A stretch of DNA of 64,000 bases from Pseudoalteromonas sp. FUC4 (GCF_008370255.1 NZ_SEUI01000003.1:62001-126000); one strand, 5' to 3'; positions 46,096-56,295 are shown, counted from the stretch's first letter. Numbers and translations: made by a program. The notes: a model not told the origin generated them from the sequence alone.

Positions 46096-47819
46096 GACCT
46101 AGTTTAAAAATGCGCTTAGGCGATTTACTTGTTCATGAACACATGATCACCGAAGCGCAACTAAGTGAAGCATTAAATGTTCAAGCAGCGACGGGTCGTA
46201 AATTAGGTTCGACACTTATTACCCTTGAGTTTATTAGTGAGCCACAACTATTACGCTTTTTAGCGCAGCAATTACAGGTACCTTTTTTAGATATATCACA
46301 GCGAAAAATATCACACGATGTATCTAAGCTTTTATCTGAAGTATATGCGCGTCGTTACAGAGCATTAGTAATTGAAGACAATGGTGACTCTGTTTTGCTC
46401 GGGATGAGCGATCCTGCTGATTTAAGGAGCCTTGATCAACTTGCGACTATGCTCGCTCCTAAACGAATTGATTTAGCCGTTGTTCAAGAAAGCCAAGTCA
46501 TGGCTGCGTTTGACAACGTATATCGCCGCACAGATGAAATTACCAACTTTGCGGCACAGCTTCAGGAAGAATATCAAGACGTAGAAGAATTTGATTTAAA
46601 TTCTTTAGGTGATGAGACATCAGATGCAACTGTTGTAAAGTTACTGCAATCAATCTTTGAGGATGCTGTGCAAGTTCGCGCATCCGATATTCACATAGAG
46701 CCAGATGAAGGCTTATTACGTATTCGCCAGCGTGTAGATGGCATATTACAAGAGCACACTCTTAACCAAGTAAAAATAGCATCGGCATTGGTGCTTCGTT
46801 TAAAGCTTATGTCGGGATTAGATATATCTGAAAAACGTCTTCCTCAAGATGGCCGGTTTAATATAAAAGTGCGCAGTCATAGTATTGATGTTCGCTTATC
46901 TACCATGCCGGTCCAGCATGGTGAATCAGTTGTAATGCGCCTGCTTGATCAATCCGCAGGATTACTATCGTTAGATGAAACGGGTATGCCTGCACACATA
47001 TTAAAACGTGTGCGCAGCATTATAAAACGTCCACATGGCATGGTTTTAGTTACCGGGCCAACAGGTTCGGGTAAAACAACCACACTATACGGTGCACTAA
47101 GTGAACTGAATCAACAAGAAAGTAAAATTATTACAGTAGAGGATCCGGTTGAATATCGTATTGGGCGTATTAACCAAGTACAAATTAATAATAAAATAGG
47201 GCTGAGCTTTGCAAGTATTTTACGGACCGCTCTAAGGCAAGATCCTGACATTATAATGGTCGGCGAAATGCGGGACCAAGAAACGGTCGATATTGGATTA
47301 AGGGCCGCTTTAACAGGTCATCTCGTACTATCAACGTTACATACCAATGATGCAATTACCAGCGCTATGCGCTTAATAGACATGGGCGCACCTGCTTACT
47401 TAGTGGCAAGCTCCCTGCGCGCAATTATTGCCCAGCGATTAGTAAGGCGAGTATGTAATGACTGTAAAGTACCTTACCTGCCAGATCGCCAAGAAATAAG
47501 CTGGTTAAAATACTTAGGCGAAAATGTTACTGACGCTCAATTTTCTAAAGGGCAAGGTTGCACAGCATGTAATCACAGTGGTTATAAAGGACGTGTAGGT
47601 ATTTTTGAGTTGCTTGAAATGGATGATGCAATGATGGATGCATTACGAGTTAACGACACACAAGGCTTTGCAAAAGCAGCTAAAAATAGCGCGAATTTTT
47701 CACCACTTTCAATAATGGCATTAAATTACGCTAAACAAGGTATCACCTCGTTAGATGAAGTATTTAAAGTGGCTGAGTATATCCCAGAAATAGTAGGGGA
47801 TATTGATGCAGCTATATAG
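46092..47819 (+). CDS. mshE: MshE, MSHA pilus extension ATPase
   Basis: 575 residues. The N-terminal MshEN region carries two RLG/KLG motifs, MRLGDLLVHEHMITEAQLSE and KLGSTLITLEFISEPQLLRF, which in Vibrio cholerae MshE bind cyclic di-GMP. The GspE/PilB ATPase has Walker A GPTGSGKTTTLYG near residue 321, the Asp box and Walker B RQDPDIIMVGEMRD, and a zinc-binding CNDCKVPYL ... GCTACNHSGYKGR near 455-495. It powers pilus polymerisation. It overlaps mshN by 4 bases and mshG by 14. Confidence 0.95.
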   Translation: MRPSLKMRLGDLLVHEHMITEAQLSEALNVQAATGRKLGSTLITLEFISEPQLLRFLAQQLQVPFLDISQRKISHDVSKLLSEVYARRYRALVIEDNGDSVLLGMSDPADLRSLDQLATMLAPKRIDLAVVQESQVMAAFDNVYRRTDEITNFAAQLQEEYQDVEEFDLNSLGDETSDATVVKLLQSIFEDAVQVRASDIHIEPDEGLLRIRQRVDGILQEHTLNQVKIASALVLRLKLMSGLDISEKRLPQDGRFNIKVRSHSIDVRLSTMPVQHGESVVMRLLDQSAGLLSLDETGMPAHILKRVRSIIKRPHGMVLVTGPTGSGKTTTLYGALSELNQQESKIITVEDPVEYRIGRINQVQINNKIGLSFASILRTALRQDPDIIMVGEMRDQETVDIGLRAALTGHLVLSTLHTNDAITSAMRLIDMGAPAYLVASSLRAIIAQRLVRRVCNDCKVPYLPDRQEISWLKYLGENVTDAQFSKGQGCTACNHSGYKGRVGIFELLEMDDAMMDALRVNDTQGFAKAAKNSANFSPLSIMALNYAKQGITSLDEVFKVAEYIPEIVGDIDAAI

Positions 47820-49026
47820 CTATAAGGCGAAAGACAGCAAGGGTGTATTGGTTAAAGGCCAATTAGAAGCAAGTAACCAAGCTGGCGTAGCTGATAGTTT
47901 AATAAAGCGTCAATTTATACCCATATCAATTTCTTTAGTTGAAACAAAAAATAATATTAAAATTTTCGATAACTTGTTTGCCGAAAAAATAACGCTAGAC
48001 GACATGATTATGTTTTCTAGGCAAATGTACTCACTATTAAAAGCAGGTATCCCAATCATACGAGCAATGGTTGGGTTGGCAGATACCACGCAAAATAAAG
48101 AATTTAAAAATGTACTAATAGAAGTGACTAGGCAGCTTGAGCAAGGCCGTGACTTGTCCAGTGCTATGGCAATACATAGCGAAGTGTTTAGCCGATTAAC
48201 TGTGTCAATGGTAATGGTTGGTGAAGGTTCTGGTCGATTAGAGGATGCATTTTACCAACTCGCTATTTATTTTGAAAAAGAACAGGAAACCCGAAAACGT
48301 ATAAAAGCAGCAATGCGCTATCCCACTTTTGTCATTTTGGCTTTAGTAGGAGCCATGATTATTTTGAATATTTTTGTGATCCCTACCTTTGCGAGTATGT
48401 TCGAAAAATTTGATGCCGAATTGCCGTTAATGACTCAAATATTAATTGGCACTAGCAGCTTTTTTGTTAACTACTGGTGGTTATTGTTGGTGATGGGTAT
48501 TGGTTCTGTCCTCGCGTGGAAACGTTATTTAAATACAGATGCTGGGCGGTTCAAGTGGGATCAATATAAATTAAAAATTCCCTTTATTGGCGATATTTTA
48601 AAACGTACGTTGCTTGCACGTTACAGTCAAAGTTTAGCTATGGTATTACGGTCTGGTGTACCTATGACCACTGGATTATCGTTAACAGCGCATGCTGTAG
48701 ATAATAGCTATATGGAAAAAGCGATTATAACTATGCGCCAAGATATAGAGAAGGGCGATAGTTTACTTAGAGCGTCAAAAAGCTCTGAGCTGTTTTCTCA
48801 GCTTGTATTACAGATGGTTGCGGTGGGTGAAGAAACAGGCCGGGTTGATGAGTTACTTCAAGAGGCTGCTGATTATTATGAGCGTGAAGTTGATTACGAT
48901 CTACGTAGTTTAACCGCAAAAATAGAACCTATTTTAACAGTGTTTGTTGCCATTATGGTGCTGATTTTAGCATTAGGTATTTTTATGCCGATGTGGAACA
49001 TGATGTCAGCGATTAAAGGTAATTAA
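47806..49026 (+). CDS. mshG: MshG, MSHA pilus inner-membrane platform protein
   Basis: 406 residues of the GspF/PilC family: a starting MQLYSYKAKDSKGVLVKG, two GspF domains (FSRQMYSLLKAGIPIIRAM near 70 and ARYSQSLAMVLRSGVPMTTG near 270) and three membrane helices, including FVILALVGAMIILNIFVIP and ILTVFVAIMVLILALGIFMP. It anchors the motor in the inner membrane. The ATG at 47806 overlaps mshE; the TTG at 47803 is rejected. Confidence 0.94.
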   Translation: MQLYSYKAKDSKGVLVKGQLEASNQAGVADSLIKRQFIPISISLVETKNNIKIFDNLFAEKITLDDMIMFSRQMYSLLKAGIPIIRAMVGLADTTQNKEFKNVLIEVTRQLEQGRDLSSAMAIHSEVFSRLTVSMVMVGEGSGRLEDAFYQLAIYFEKEQETRKRIKAAMRYPTFVILALVGAMIILNIFVIPTFASMFEKFDAELPLMTQILIGTSSFFVNYWWLLLVMGIGSVLAWKRYLNTDAGRFKWDQYKLKIPFIGDILKRTLLARYSQSLAMVLRSGVPMTTGLSLTAHAVDNSYMEKAIITMRQDIEKGDSLLRASKSSELFSQLVLQMVAVGEETGRVDELLQEAADYYEREVDYDLRSLTAKIEPILTVFVAIMVLILALGIFMPMWNMMSAIKGN

Positions 49027-49030
49027 CCAA

Positions 49031-49615
49031 GTGATAGCATCAAAGGCTTACTCAAAAGGTTTCTCATTATTTGAGTTAGTTATTGTTGTTATTTTATTGG
49101 CCGTAATTATGAGTTTTGCTATACCTCAATATATAGGTATTAAAAATCAAGCGCATAATGCAAGCGTGGATGCTATTGCAGGTGGTTTCTCATCGGCCGT
49201 TGACATGGTTAGGGGTCAGTGGGAATTAGAAGGGAGACCAAGCAGTAGGTCAAACAAAACATTTGTTAATTATGGAGGAGTAATCGTTGGTGTTGATGGA
49301 ATGTTAGGTACACCAACAAGCGATGAAACAGAAAAAAAAGATACTCGTGCTGAAGCTATAAATGCCAATAAATGTCGCCAAGTTTTAAATGTAATTTTAC
49401 AAGACGCACCCAGTAGTACCTTGAGTAGTGATATATCAAAAATAAAAAGTGTAAGTTTTTTAGTTAGGTACAATGCAGAAAGTACGCAATGCGTCTACTA
49501 TTTAGCTCATACCTTTGATATTAAAAGTATACCTACCAATACGGGTGAAATATTAGGGTTAACAGGTTTTTCATACTTTGCTAAAACAGGCAAAGTAAAA
49601 ATATTTAAAAATTAA
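49031..49615 (+). CDS. mshB: MshB, MSHA pseudopilin
   Basis: 194 residues with the type IV prepilin signature KGFSLFELVIVVILLAVI: cleavage after Gly and Glu at position 5 of the mature protein. Two cysteines occur in the second half (NKCRQV and TQCVYY). It starts with GTG, 4 bases after the mshG stop. The small mshF gene found at this point in Vibrio is absent. It is assigned as MshB by position ahead of mshA. Confidence 0.82.
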   Translation: MIASKAYSKGFSLFELVIVVILLAVIMSFAIPQYIGIKNQAHNASVDAIAGGFSSAVDMVRGQWELEGRPSSRSNKTFVNYGGVIVGVDGMLGTPTSDETEKKDTRAEAINANKCRQVLNVILQDAPSSTLSSDISKIKSVSFLVRYNAESTQCVYYLAHTFDIKSIPTNTGEILGLTGFSYFAKTGKVKIFKN

Positions 49616-49636
49616 GTAATTAAAAGAGGCTTACTT

Positions 49637-50209
49637 ATGAAAACGCAATCGTTAAAAAGTTTACCAATGAATAAACAAGCAGGTTTTACACTTGTTGAAT
49701 TGATCATCGTAATTGTTATTTTGGGCATTTTGGCTGTTACCGCAGCACCTCGTTTTTTAAATTTACAGGGTGACGCGAATGCTTCAACACTTGAAGGATT
49801 ACAGGGCTCTATTCGCAGTGGTATGAATATTGTGAATGGGAAGGCTATAATTGCTAGCACGCAAAAGGAAAAAACAGAAACTGTTGCAGTTGATACAGGA
49901 AATGTTGCTATTGTGTATGGTTATCCAGCTGCAAAAGAGGCTGCGTTTGAAGCATTTTTGGATGTGGATTTCGATGGTACTGGAGCTGATATAGCAGACT
50001 TTAATTTTGTAGAAACGACTAATGGTACTAATGGTACTACTGATGCTGGTGCCGTACCAAAAGTTACTATTTACCCAAACAGCTATACTGCAACAGGGGA
50101 CTCAGCTACAGATGACAAATGTCGTATTGAGTATACTCAAGCAACGGCGACTACTGGGCCAGTGATAGTGACGCCGCCTAAAGTTGAGCTTTTTATAGAA
50201 GGCTGTTAA
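49637..50209 (+). CDS. mshA: MshA, major MSHA pilin
   Basis: 190 residues. A short basic leader is cleaved at AG-FTLVELIIVIVILGIL, with Glu5 present. The globular domain ends in a disulfide loop between DDKCRIEY and the last residue (LFIEGC), as in type IVa pilins. It is the structural subunit of the mannose-sensitive haemagglutinin pilus used in surface attachment. AGAGG lies ahead of the ATG at 49637; an internal ATG at 49667 is less likely. Confidence 0.92.
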   Translation: MKTQSLKSLPMNKQAGFTLVELIIVIVILGILAVTAAPRFLNLQGDANASTLEGLQGSIRSGMNIVNGKAIIASTQKEKTETVAVDTGNVAIVYGYPAAKEAAFEAFLDVDFDGTGADIADFNFVETTNGTNGTTDAGAVPKVTIYPNSYTATGDSATDDKCRIEYTQATATTGPVIVTPPKVELFIEGC

Positions 50210-50217
50210 TTACATAA

Positions 50218-50709
50218 ATGAAAAGCAGTAGTAAGCAACGATTGCGTGGCTTCACACTCATTGAGTTAATTATTACTCTAGTAATATTGGGAATACTGTC
50301 GGTAACGGCAGTTCCCAAATTTCTGGGCAGCTCAACAGAAGACGCCTATTCGTATCGAGATCGTACTTTAAATGCACTGAGAACAGTGCAGCTACGTGCC
50401 ATGCAAAATACAGCAATGGCAAGTTGTTATACCCTTTATATAACCTCCACACTTATTGCTCCCCCCACACCCGATACATGTATCGGAGGAGCTGATGCTA
50501 ATAATACCGATCATTTAGTGGTACAAATAAACACGCAAAGAAGTGACATAACATTTAACGCTTTAGATAGTAACGCGAATATATTTACCCAAATTAGCTT
50601 TGATCCTTTAGGTAAATCAAATCAAACCTGTACTTCGCAGTGTCGAATAGATGTTGGATTAGCTGGCGTATGCATCAGTGGTGAAGGGCTTATCTATGCG
50701 TGCCCTTAG
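50218..50709 (+). CDS. mshC: MshC, MSHA minor pilin
   Basis: 163 residues with the prepilin motif LRG-FTLIELIITLVILGIL and Glu5. The mature part has five cysteines (ASCYTL, DTCIGG, QTCTSQC, GVCISG), likely disulfide-bonded. It is a GspH-like minor pilin that probably primes pilus assembly. It follows mshA by 8 bases and overlaps mshD by 14. Confidence 0.85.
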   Translation: MKSSSKQRLRGFTLIELIITLVILGILSVTAVPKFLGSSTEDAYSYRDRTLNALRTVQLRAMQNTAMASCYTLYITSTLIAPPTPDTCIGGADANNTDHLVVQINTQRSDITFNALDSNANIFTQISFDPLGKSNQTCTSQCRIDVGLAGVCISGEGLIYACP

Positions 50710-51235
50710 TGTGAAGGGTTTTACTCTAATAGAGCTTATTATTGGCATAGTAATGTTTGCTATCGCGCTTAGTATTATTACCGCTTTAATAGCCCCACAA
50801 GCCAAAAAAAGTGCAGAGCCAATTATTGCTTTAAGGGCCTCTGAATTTGGTCAATCACTAATGAACGAAATTCAAAGTAAATCGTTTGATGAGCACAGCG
50901 ATAGAAGCGCTCCTTTTAGGCGTTGCGGCGAAACAACCTTGGGTGCTGAGGCTTGTACCGCACCTGCTGACTTAGGAGTAGATAACTCAGAAACCAGAAC
51001 CAGTTATAACGATGTAGATGACTATATTGCACTTTCTAATCAACCGATTACAAATAGCCTAGGTGAGGTGTTAAGCGAGTACAGTGACTTTAACTTAGTT
51101 ATTACAGTCCAGTACGATAGCGACTTTAACGAATTGACCATCAACGATGGCACAACCTTTAAGCGTATTACTATAAAAGTAACATCACCCTTAGGCGAAG
51201 TTTACGGATTTAGTGCTTATAAGGGGAATTACTAA
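50696..51235 (+). CDS. mshD: MshD, MSHA minor pilin
   Basis: 179 residues from MRALSVKG-FTLIELIIGIV, a prepilin motif with cleavage Gly and Glu5. The ATG at 50696 lies inside the mshC end with GAAGGG ahead; a start at 50678 would lengthen the leader without a binding site. Two cysteines (RRCGETTL and EACTAP) are close together. GspI-like minor pilin. Its stop overlaps the mshO ATG by one base (TAATG). Confidence 0.85.
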   Translation: MRALSVKGFTLIELIIGIVMFAIALSIITALIAPQAKKSAEPIIALRASEFGQSLMNEIQSKSFDEHSDRSAPFRRCGETTLGAEACTAPADLGVDNSETRTSYNDVDDYIALSNQPITNSLGEVLSEYSDFNLVITVQYDSDFNELTINDGTTFKRITIKVTSPLGEVYGFSAYKGNY

Positions 51236-52077
51236 TGCAAAGAGCCAAATATCAAAATGCATTTACCCTTATAGAGCTATTACTTGTTATGGTTATTATT
51301 GGTATTTTAGCCGTAAGTGCGTTTTCGTTTATTGGTGCTGGAGTCAGTATTTATTCGCAAGGGGTTGAACGCCAAGAAGCTGTAGCCCAAGCTCGTTTTT
51401 TAATAACGCGACTCAGTAAAGAGTTGCGCCATGCTACGCCAAATTCCTTAAGGCTCTCTTGCGATAATAATACTAGCGGAGCGTGTAGTGCGCAGCAGTG
51501 TTTAGAATTTACGCCGTTTTTATCGGCCACTCACTATACAAATTATTTACCAACTGTAGCGCCTTTTAATGTTAGCGCTGTTGATTTTGAACTTAATAAT
51601 TTAATTGAGCCGCAAGCTGGAGATTGGGCAACGATATACCCATTAAGCAGCGCTGATATATACGATGAGAATAATAATAAACGTTTAATAATATCAGCAT
51701 TTAATAGCTCCACCACTAGTGCAATTGATGAGTGGCAATTTAGCAAAGCATTTGCCCAAGAGTCGCCGAGTAAGCGCCTTTATTTACTCTCTCAACCTGT
51801 AAGCTTTTGCGTTGAAGGGCTGTATTTATATAGATATACCAATTACGGTTTTACTGTTAATCAATTAGATGCCGTGAGCTTACAAATAAGCAGTGGTGTT
51901 AAACGTGATTTATTAGGTATTTATATTGCTAACAATTTAGCGAGCGATTTGTTTTTTACTCTTGATGCGCTCTCCCTACAAAGAAACGCTGTGCTTAATG
52001 TTAATGCGCAAATGCAATTTAACGATACTGAAGTTATGAGCTTTAACCATGAGGTGCATATTCCTAATGTACCTTAA
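51235..52077 (+). CDS. mshO: MshO, MSHA minor pilin (GspJ-like)
   Basis: 280 residues starting MQRAKYQNAFTLIELLLVMV. Glu5 is present, but the residue before the cleavage site is Ala rather than the usual Gly, which all other pilins here keep. The large globular part resembles GspJ/PilW-type minor pilins. Four cysteines occur near residues 77-90 and 186. It overlaps mshP. Confidence 0.82.
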   Translation: MQRAKYQNAFTLIELLLVMVIIGILAVSAFSFIGAGVSIYSQGVERQEAVAQARFLITRLSKELRHATPNSLRLSCDNNTSGACSAQQCLEFTPFLSATHYTNYLPTVAPFNVSAVDFELNNLIEPQAGDWATIYPLSSADIYDENNNKRLIISAFNSSTTSAIDEWQFSKAFAQESPSKRLYLLSQPVSFCVEGLYLYRYTNYGFTVNQLDAVSLQISSGVKRDLLGIYIANNLASDLFFTLDALSLQRNAVLNVNAQMQFNDTEVMSFNHEVHIPNVP

Positions 52078-52558
52078 AAAAAATCCCCACGGAAAAGCTT
52101 TACCCAGTAAACAAAAAGGAAACTTAATAATTGTTTCTTTGGTAATTATTGTTGCTTTATTAGCACTAGGATTAGCATTAGTTAAAGTGCTTTCTGGTGC
52201 ATCTCAACAAAATACCATTGAGTATTATGGGGCTCGCGCTTATATGGCAGCACAAAGCGGCCTTGAAAGTGGTTTAACACAACTATTTCCAATAAATAGC
52301 TCAGTTCAAAGCTGTGCATCAGTTACTACTGATTTAACTTTCCAAGCTGCATATTTAGCTAACTGTAAAGTAGTGGTAAGTTGCGATGAATATATAGACC
52401 TACCAGATAGCAGTACAACAAACGGGCTTGTGAATATATATTACTTACAAAGCAGTGCAACGTGCGCCGCAATTGATTGCCCTGCAGGGAGTAGCTGCAG
52501 AAAAGATTATTGGCAAACACAAAGAACGCTCAGTGTGGAGGCTAAAACCTTACCATGA
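52067..52558 (+). CDS. mshP: MshP, MSHA minor pilin-like protein (PilX/GspK type)
   Basis: About 163 residues. The N-terminal region KQKGNLIIVSLVIIVALLAL has a hydrophobic helix like PilX/GspK proteins but lacks Glu5, as is normal for that class. AYMAAQSGLESGLTQLF near residue 60 is the conserved segment after the helix. Several cysteine pairs follow. An in-frame ATG at 52049 is an alternative start. The stop overlaps the mshQ ATG. Confidence 0.8.
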   Translation: MYLKKNPHGKALPSKQKGNLIIVSLVIIVALLALGLALVKVLSGASQQNTIEYYGARAYMAAQSGLESGLTQLFPINSSVQSCASVTTDLTFQAAYLANCKVVVSCDEYIDLPDSSTTNGLVNIYYLQSSATCAAIDCPAGSSCRKDYWQTQRTLSVEAKTLP

Positions 52559-55500
52559 TGAAAAATGTATTAGTCATTATATTTTTTAGCTGCGTGTTAC
52601 TTTGTAATTACGCAAATGCAGTGCCTCCAAAAATCGAAGGCCGTTATATAGAACTGCAAGATACATATACATCGCCTGTTTGGACAAAAGTTAATTTTCA
52701 GCAGCAATATATTACACCTCCTGCTGTCTTTATGCTCTCAACAAACCAAGGCGGAAACCCTGCAATAATAAGAATACGTAATATAACCACAACTAGCTTT
52801 GAGGCCTTACCGCTTGAACCTTCAGGAGAGGACGGCGGACATATTAGTATGGGGGCGCACTACTTAGCCGTTGAATATGGCGTGCATGAGTTTTCTGATG
52901 GAACAATTATGGAAGTTGGCAGTACAGACTTATTACTCGAATTACAGTACGGCTCTAAATCTGGCTTTGCTCCACTAACACCTAAGGGATATAAATCACT
53001 GACATTTGCTGAACCGTTCACTCAAAGGCCAAACTTTTTCCATTCATTACAAACACTCAATAGCATAGACAGCAATCCACCTTCGCAGGCGTTAATCCCG
53101 TTTTTAACCGTTGCAGTAGAAAGTGGTTCTCTATCTGCCAGCAGCGTTAATATTGCTTTAGAAGCATCTGAAACAGCACTTGGGCTAATAGAAACGGAAA
53201 CTGTTGCTTATATGGCTGTAGAGCCTGGAAGTAATCGCATATTTTCTGACGATAATGGCGTTGAGGTATCGTGGGAAACTTTTTTCACTGGCTTTGAAGT
53301 TGACGGTTGGAGCAATGGCTGTAATTACTTTAGTTTTACTAATAATTTTAGTGTGGCTCCGCTAGTTGTAGCAAGTAAAAACTCACGCCAAGAAGATGAT
53401 GGTGGGTGGTTACGCAGCTGTAATCTAAGGACCGACAGGCTAGGGCTTGTTGTTGACGAAGATCGTGATGGCGATAACGAGCGCCGTCACGTAAACGAGG
53501 AAGCATCAATACTCGCCATGACCAGTACCTTTGTATTTAATGGTGATATTTTAGATTGTGATACGTTATTCCCAGGTGCTATTTCTACTTATAATAACGG
53601 TGAGGTACAGTTGGTTCAGGGGGTAGAAATAACCGATGGTAATGCGCAGTTTGTTACCACCACAAACTTGATTTCTACAGCGCTGACGAGCCCTCCTTTG
53701 TGTAATGGTCAGGCGTGTGTTGCTGGTGGCTATAACTCGTTAGAGCCAAATCAAGCGGCGCAGGTGCCAACGGTTACAAACGATGGCAGCTCAACGGGGC
53801 CCGTACCTACTTCTTTAGCTGGCGACTATTATTACGATGAGTTGCAGTTAAGTATGCTGGAAACAGAGTACAGAGTAACAGCGCCTACACGTATTTTTTT
53901 AAAAGACACAACCTCACTTCTATCAACTTCATTTTTGAATATCGGTAAAACAAATATAGTAGTAGAAACTGGCGCGTACTTGGCTATTTATGTGGATGGT
54001 GCGGTTGCTATTGCAGCTGATGCCAATATTACGGGCTATATTGTTGCCACTGGTGAGGTAAGAATCGCTCAAAATGTAACGTATCAGGGATCAATTACAT
54101 CGGCTACTCAAATTATTACCGAAGGGAGCTCAACGTTTGACGCTCTACCAGTACCCGAAAGTATCCCTGGTTTTTGTGGTATTTATACACCAGAAACACT
54201 GGATCATTATCGTTTAACAATAAGCGATAACAATGCTCTAACGTGTGAAGCTAAAGAGATGACACTCACAGCCTGTGCAAATGATGCCTGCGATTTATTA
54301 TTTGCAGAGCCGTCTAGTTTAAATCTTTCTCCAGATAATAGTGGGCAACAAAGCTGGGTTACGGGGGAGAATATTAATTTTACAGGCTCAACAACTGTTG
54401 AGTTTGCGAAACGCACCACAGGCAGTGTTACATTTGGATATAACACTGCAGAGCCTTCCGCACCTCTTCGTTGTTATATCGGTGGTAACAATGTTGGTTT
54501 GAGTGGCTGTAAAGTTACATTTTCTGATGCAGGGTTTATTTTTAATAACGAAACCGATGGTAATACTACAATTCCTACTCAGTTATCAGCAAAGCCTTCA
54601 AATACTGGATTTAATGCAAAAGCGCTATCTATTCAGGCAGTAAAAACAAATACCACTACGGGCGTATGCGAAGCTGCATTTCCCGCTGGTGGCGATGTAA
54701 GCTTAGATTTATCGTATACATGCAGCGCGGGTGCAAGTTGCTCCGATACGGTTTCACTTAGTAACAACAATAATACCTTTGCGGTCGAGCAAGCCTCTAA
54801 ATCATTCATACTTAACTTTGATAGTGAGTCTAAAGCCCCAATTGTTATAAATTATCCCGATGCAGGAAAATTGAGCTTAAATGTAAAAACCAACTTAATT
54901 TTAGATCCAATTACTAACTTATCAGTCAATTTAACGGGTAGTTCAAATGAATATGTTGTAAAGCCATTTGGATTGGCGATGGAAGTTGCAAGTGATGGTT
55001 ATGCAGCAGACGCTGATGGAACTTTATTTAGATTAACGGGCGAAGCATTTGATTTAAAAATGAATGCGGTGCAATGGCAAACAGGACAAGACACTAACAA
55101 CGATGGTTACCCAGACAACTACAGCAATATAACAAATAACACCATTGCCAAGCACTTTATTGCAGAGCAACCTCTTTTAGAGGCATTACTTAAAGCGCCT
55201 ACGCCAGGCGTTCAAGGTACGCTTGAAGCGATGAGCACTGTTGCCTTTAGTGATACAGGCAGTTTGAGTGAATCTATATCGCAGTATAATTACGACCAAG
55301 TTGGCATAATTGATTTAACAGCAGGTCTTCAAGATGCTGATTACTTTGGTGCGGGGGATGTTAAAGGTGAATTATATAACATTGGCCGTTTTGCACCTTC
55401 ACAGTTTCAAATATTAGGTGTTCAAGCTGCCGCGCAATGCATGCAATACGGCAGTAATTTAACTTACCTCGATCAACCTTTTGAACTTGGCTTTACAGTA

Positions 55501-56295
55501 CAGGCACAAAATCAAAATGGTGAGCTAATGGCTAATTATAAAAAGGGCTTTGATAAGTCCAGTGTAGCCATTAATGCCGAAAATAATGAAGCAGCTAACT
55601 ATGTACCCGCAACTAATTTTGCTAGCCGTTTAGTAAACCTAGGGAATAATAACTGGGGAGATATAAGCGACGGCCAATGGCAAATGAGTGAAATAAACAC
55701 CACACTTCAAAGATTAGGTGTAGGGCAAGCAGATGGACCGTTCGCTATGGTGAGTTTAATGGCAACGCTTTCTAACATAGAAGGGGCAACACTTATTGAT
55801 GCAAATGATAAACCTAATACACAAACAGCATGTTCGGGTGGCTGTAATAGTGTACGACTAAATACATTGCCAATAGAGTTTAGATTTGGACGTTTAGTAC
55901 TTGGTAATAACGCAGGCTCCGATCTCGACCCTTTACTTATTCCTATGCAGGCTCAGTATTACAACGGCAGTGGATTTGTAAATAACGCAGAAGATAACTG
56001 TAGTGTATTTGATCATACCCAGATTACTCAAATATCACCTAGCAGCCCGCAATTAGCCTATGAATATGGAACAGGTGTATCTGGCCAGTTAGAGGCGGGA
56101 GTGTATCCTGCAAACAATGGTATTTATGCACAGCCAAATGGTTTGGGTGAATTTATCCTAGAATATAATACTTATGATTGGTTAAAGTGGGATTGGCAGG
56201 GGGATGAAACACAGCTTGATCCTCGTACTATTTTACAATTTGGACGCTTTAGAGGAAATGATCGGGTTATTTACTGGCGTGAAACACGCGAATAG
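52555..56295 (+). CDS. mshQ: MshQ, large exported MSHA-associated protein
   Basis: 1246 residues with a signal peptide ending at about NANA-VPPKIEG (residue 22). The first 120 residues look lectin-like (VWTKVNFQQQYITPPAVFML, IIRIRNITTTSFEALPL), reminiscent of H-type lectin repeats. The C-terminal half is the DUF6701 region typical of MshQ. Two aspartate-rich loops could bind calcium: DEDRDGDNE at 301 and DTNNDGYPD at 846. It is the likely tip or adhesin component of the pilus, by analogy to PilY1 (inference). It is the last gene of the MSHA operon. Confidence 0.85.
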   Translation: MMKNVLVIIFFSCVLLCNYANAVPPKIEGRYIELQDTYTSPVWTKVNFQQQYITPPAVFMLSTNQGGNPAIIRIRNITTTSFEALPLEPSGEDGGHISMGAHYLAVEYGVHEFSDGTIMEVGSTDLLLELQYGSKSGFAPLTPKGYKSLTFAEPFTQRPNFFHSLQTLNSIDSNPPSQALIPFLTVAVESGSLSASSVNIALEASETALGLIETETVAYMAVEPGSNRIFSDDNGVEVSWETFFTGFEVDGWSNGCNYFSFTNNFSVAPLVVASKNSRQEDDGGWLRSCNLRTDRLGLVVDEDRDGDNERRHVNEEASILAMTSTFVFNGDILDCDTLFPGAISTYNNGEVQLVQGVEITDGNAQFVTTTNLISTALTSPPLCNGQACVAGGYNSLEPNQAAQVPTVTNDGSSTGPVPTSLAGDYYYDELQLSMLETEYRVTAPTRIFLKDTTSLLSTSFLNIGKTNIVVETGAYLAIYVDGAVAIAADANITGYIVATGEVRIAQNVTYQGSITSATQIITEGSSTFDALPVPESIPGFCGIYTPETLDHYRLTISDNNALTCEAKEMTLTACANDACDLLFAEPSSLNLSPDNSGQQSWVTGENINFTGSTTVEFAKRTTGSVTFGYNTAEPSAPLRCYIGGNNVGLSGCKVTFSDAGFIFNNETDGNTTIPTQLSAKPSNTGFNAKALSIQAVKTNTTTGVCEAAFPAGGDVSLDLSYTCSAGASCSDTVSLSNNNNTFAVEQASKSFILNFDSESKAPIVINYPDAGKLSLNVKTNLILDPITNLSVNLTGSSNEYVVKPFGLAMEVASDGYAADADGTLFRLTGEAFDLKMNAVQWQTGQDTNNDGYPDNYSNITNNTIAKHFIAEQPLLEALLKAPTPGVQGTLEAMSTVAFSDTGSLSESISQYNYDQVGIIDLTAGLQDADYFGAGDVKGELYNIGRFAPSQFQILGVQAAAQCMQYGSNLTYLDQPFELGFTVQAQNQNGELMANYKKGFDKSSVAINAENNEAANYVPATNFASRLVNLGNNNWGDISDGQWQMSEINTTLQRLGVGQADGPFAMVSLMATLSNIEGATLIDANDKPNTQTACSGGCNSVRLNTLPIEFRFGRLVLGNNAGSDLDPLLIPMQAQYYNGSGFVNNAEDNCSVFDHTQITQISPSSPQLAYEYGTGVSGQLEAGVYPANNGIYAQPNGLGEFILEYNTYDWLKWDWQGDETQLDPRTILQFGRFRGNDRVIYWRETRE

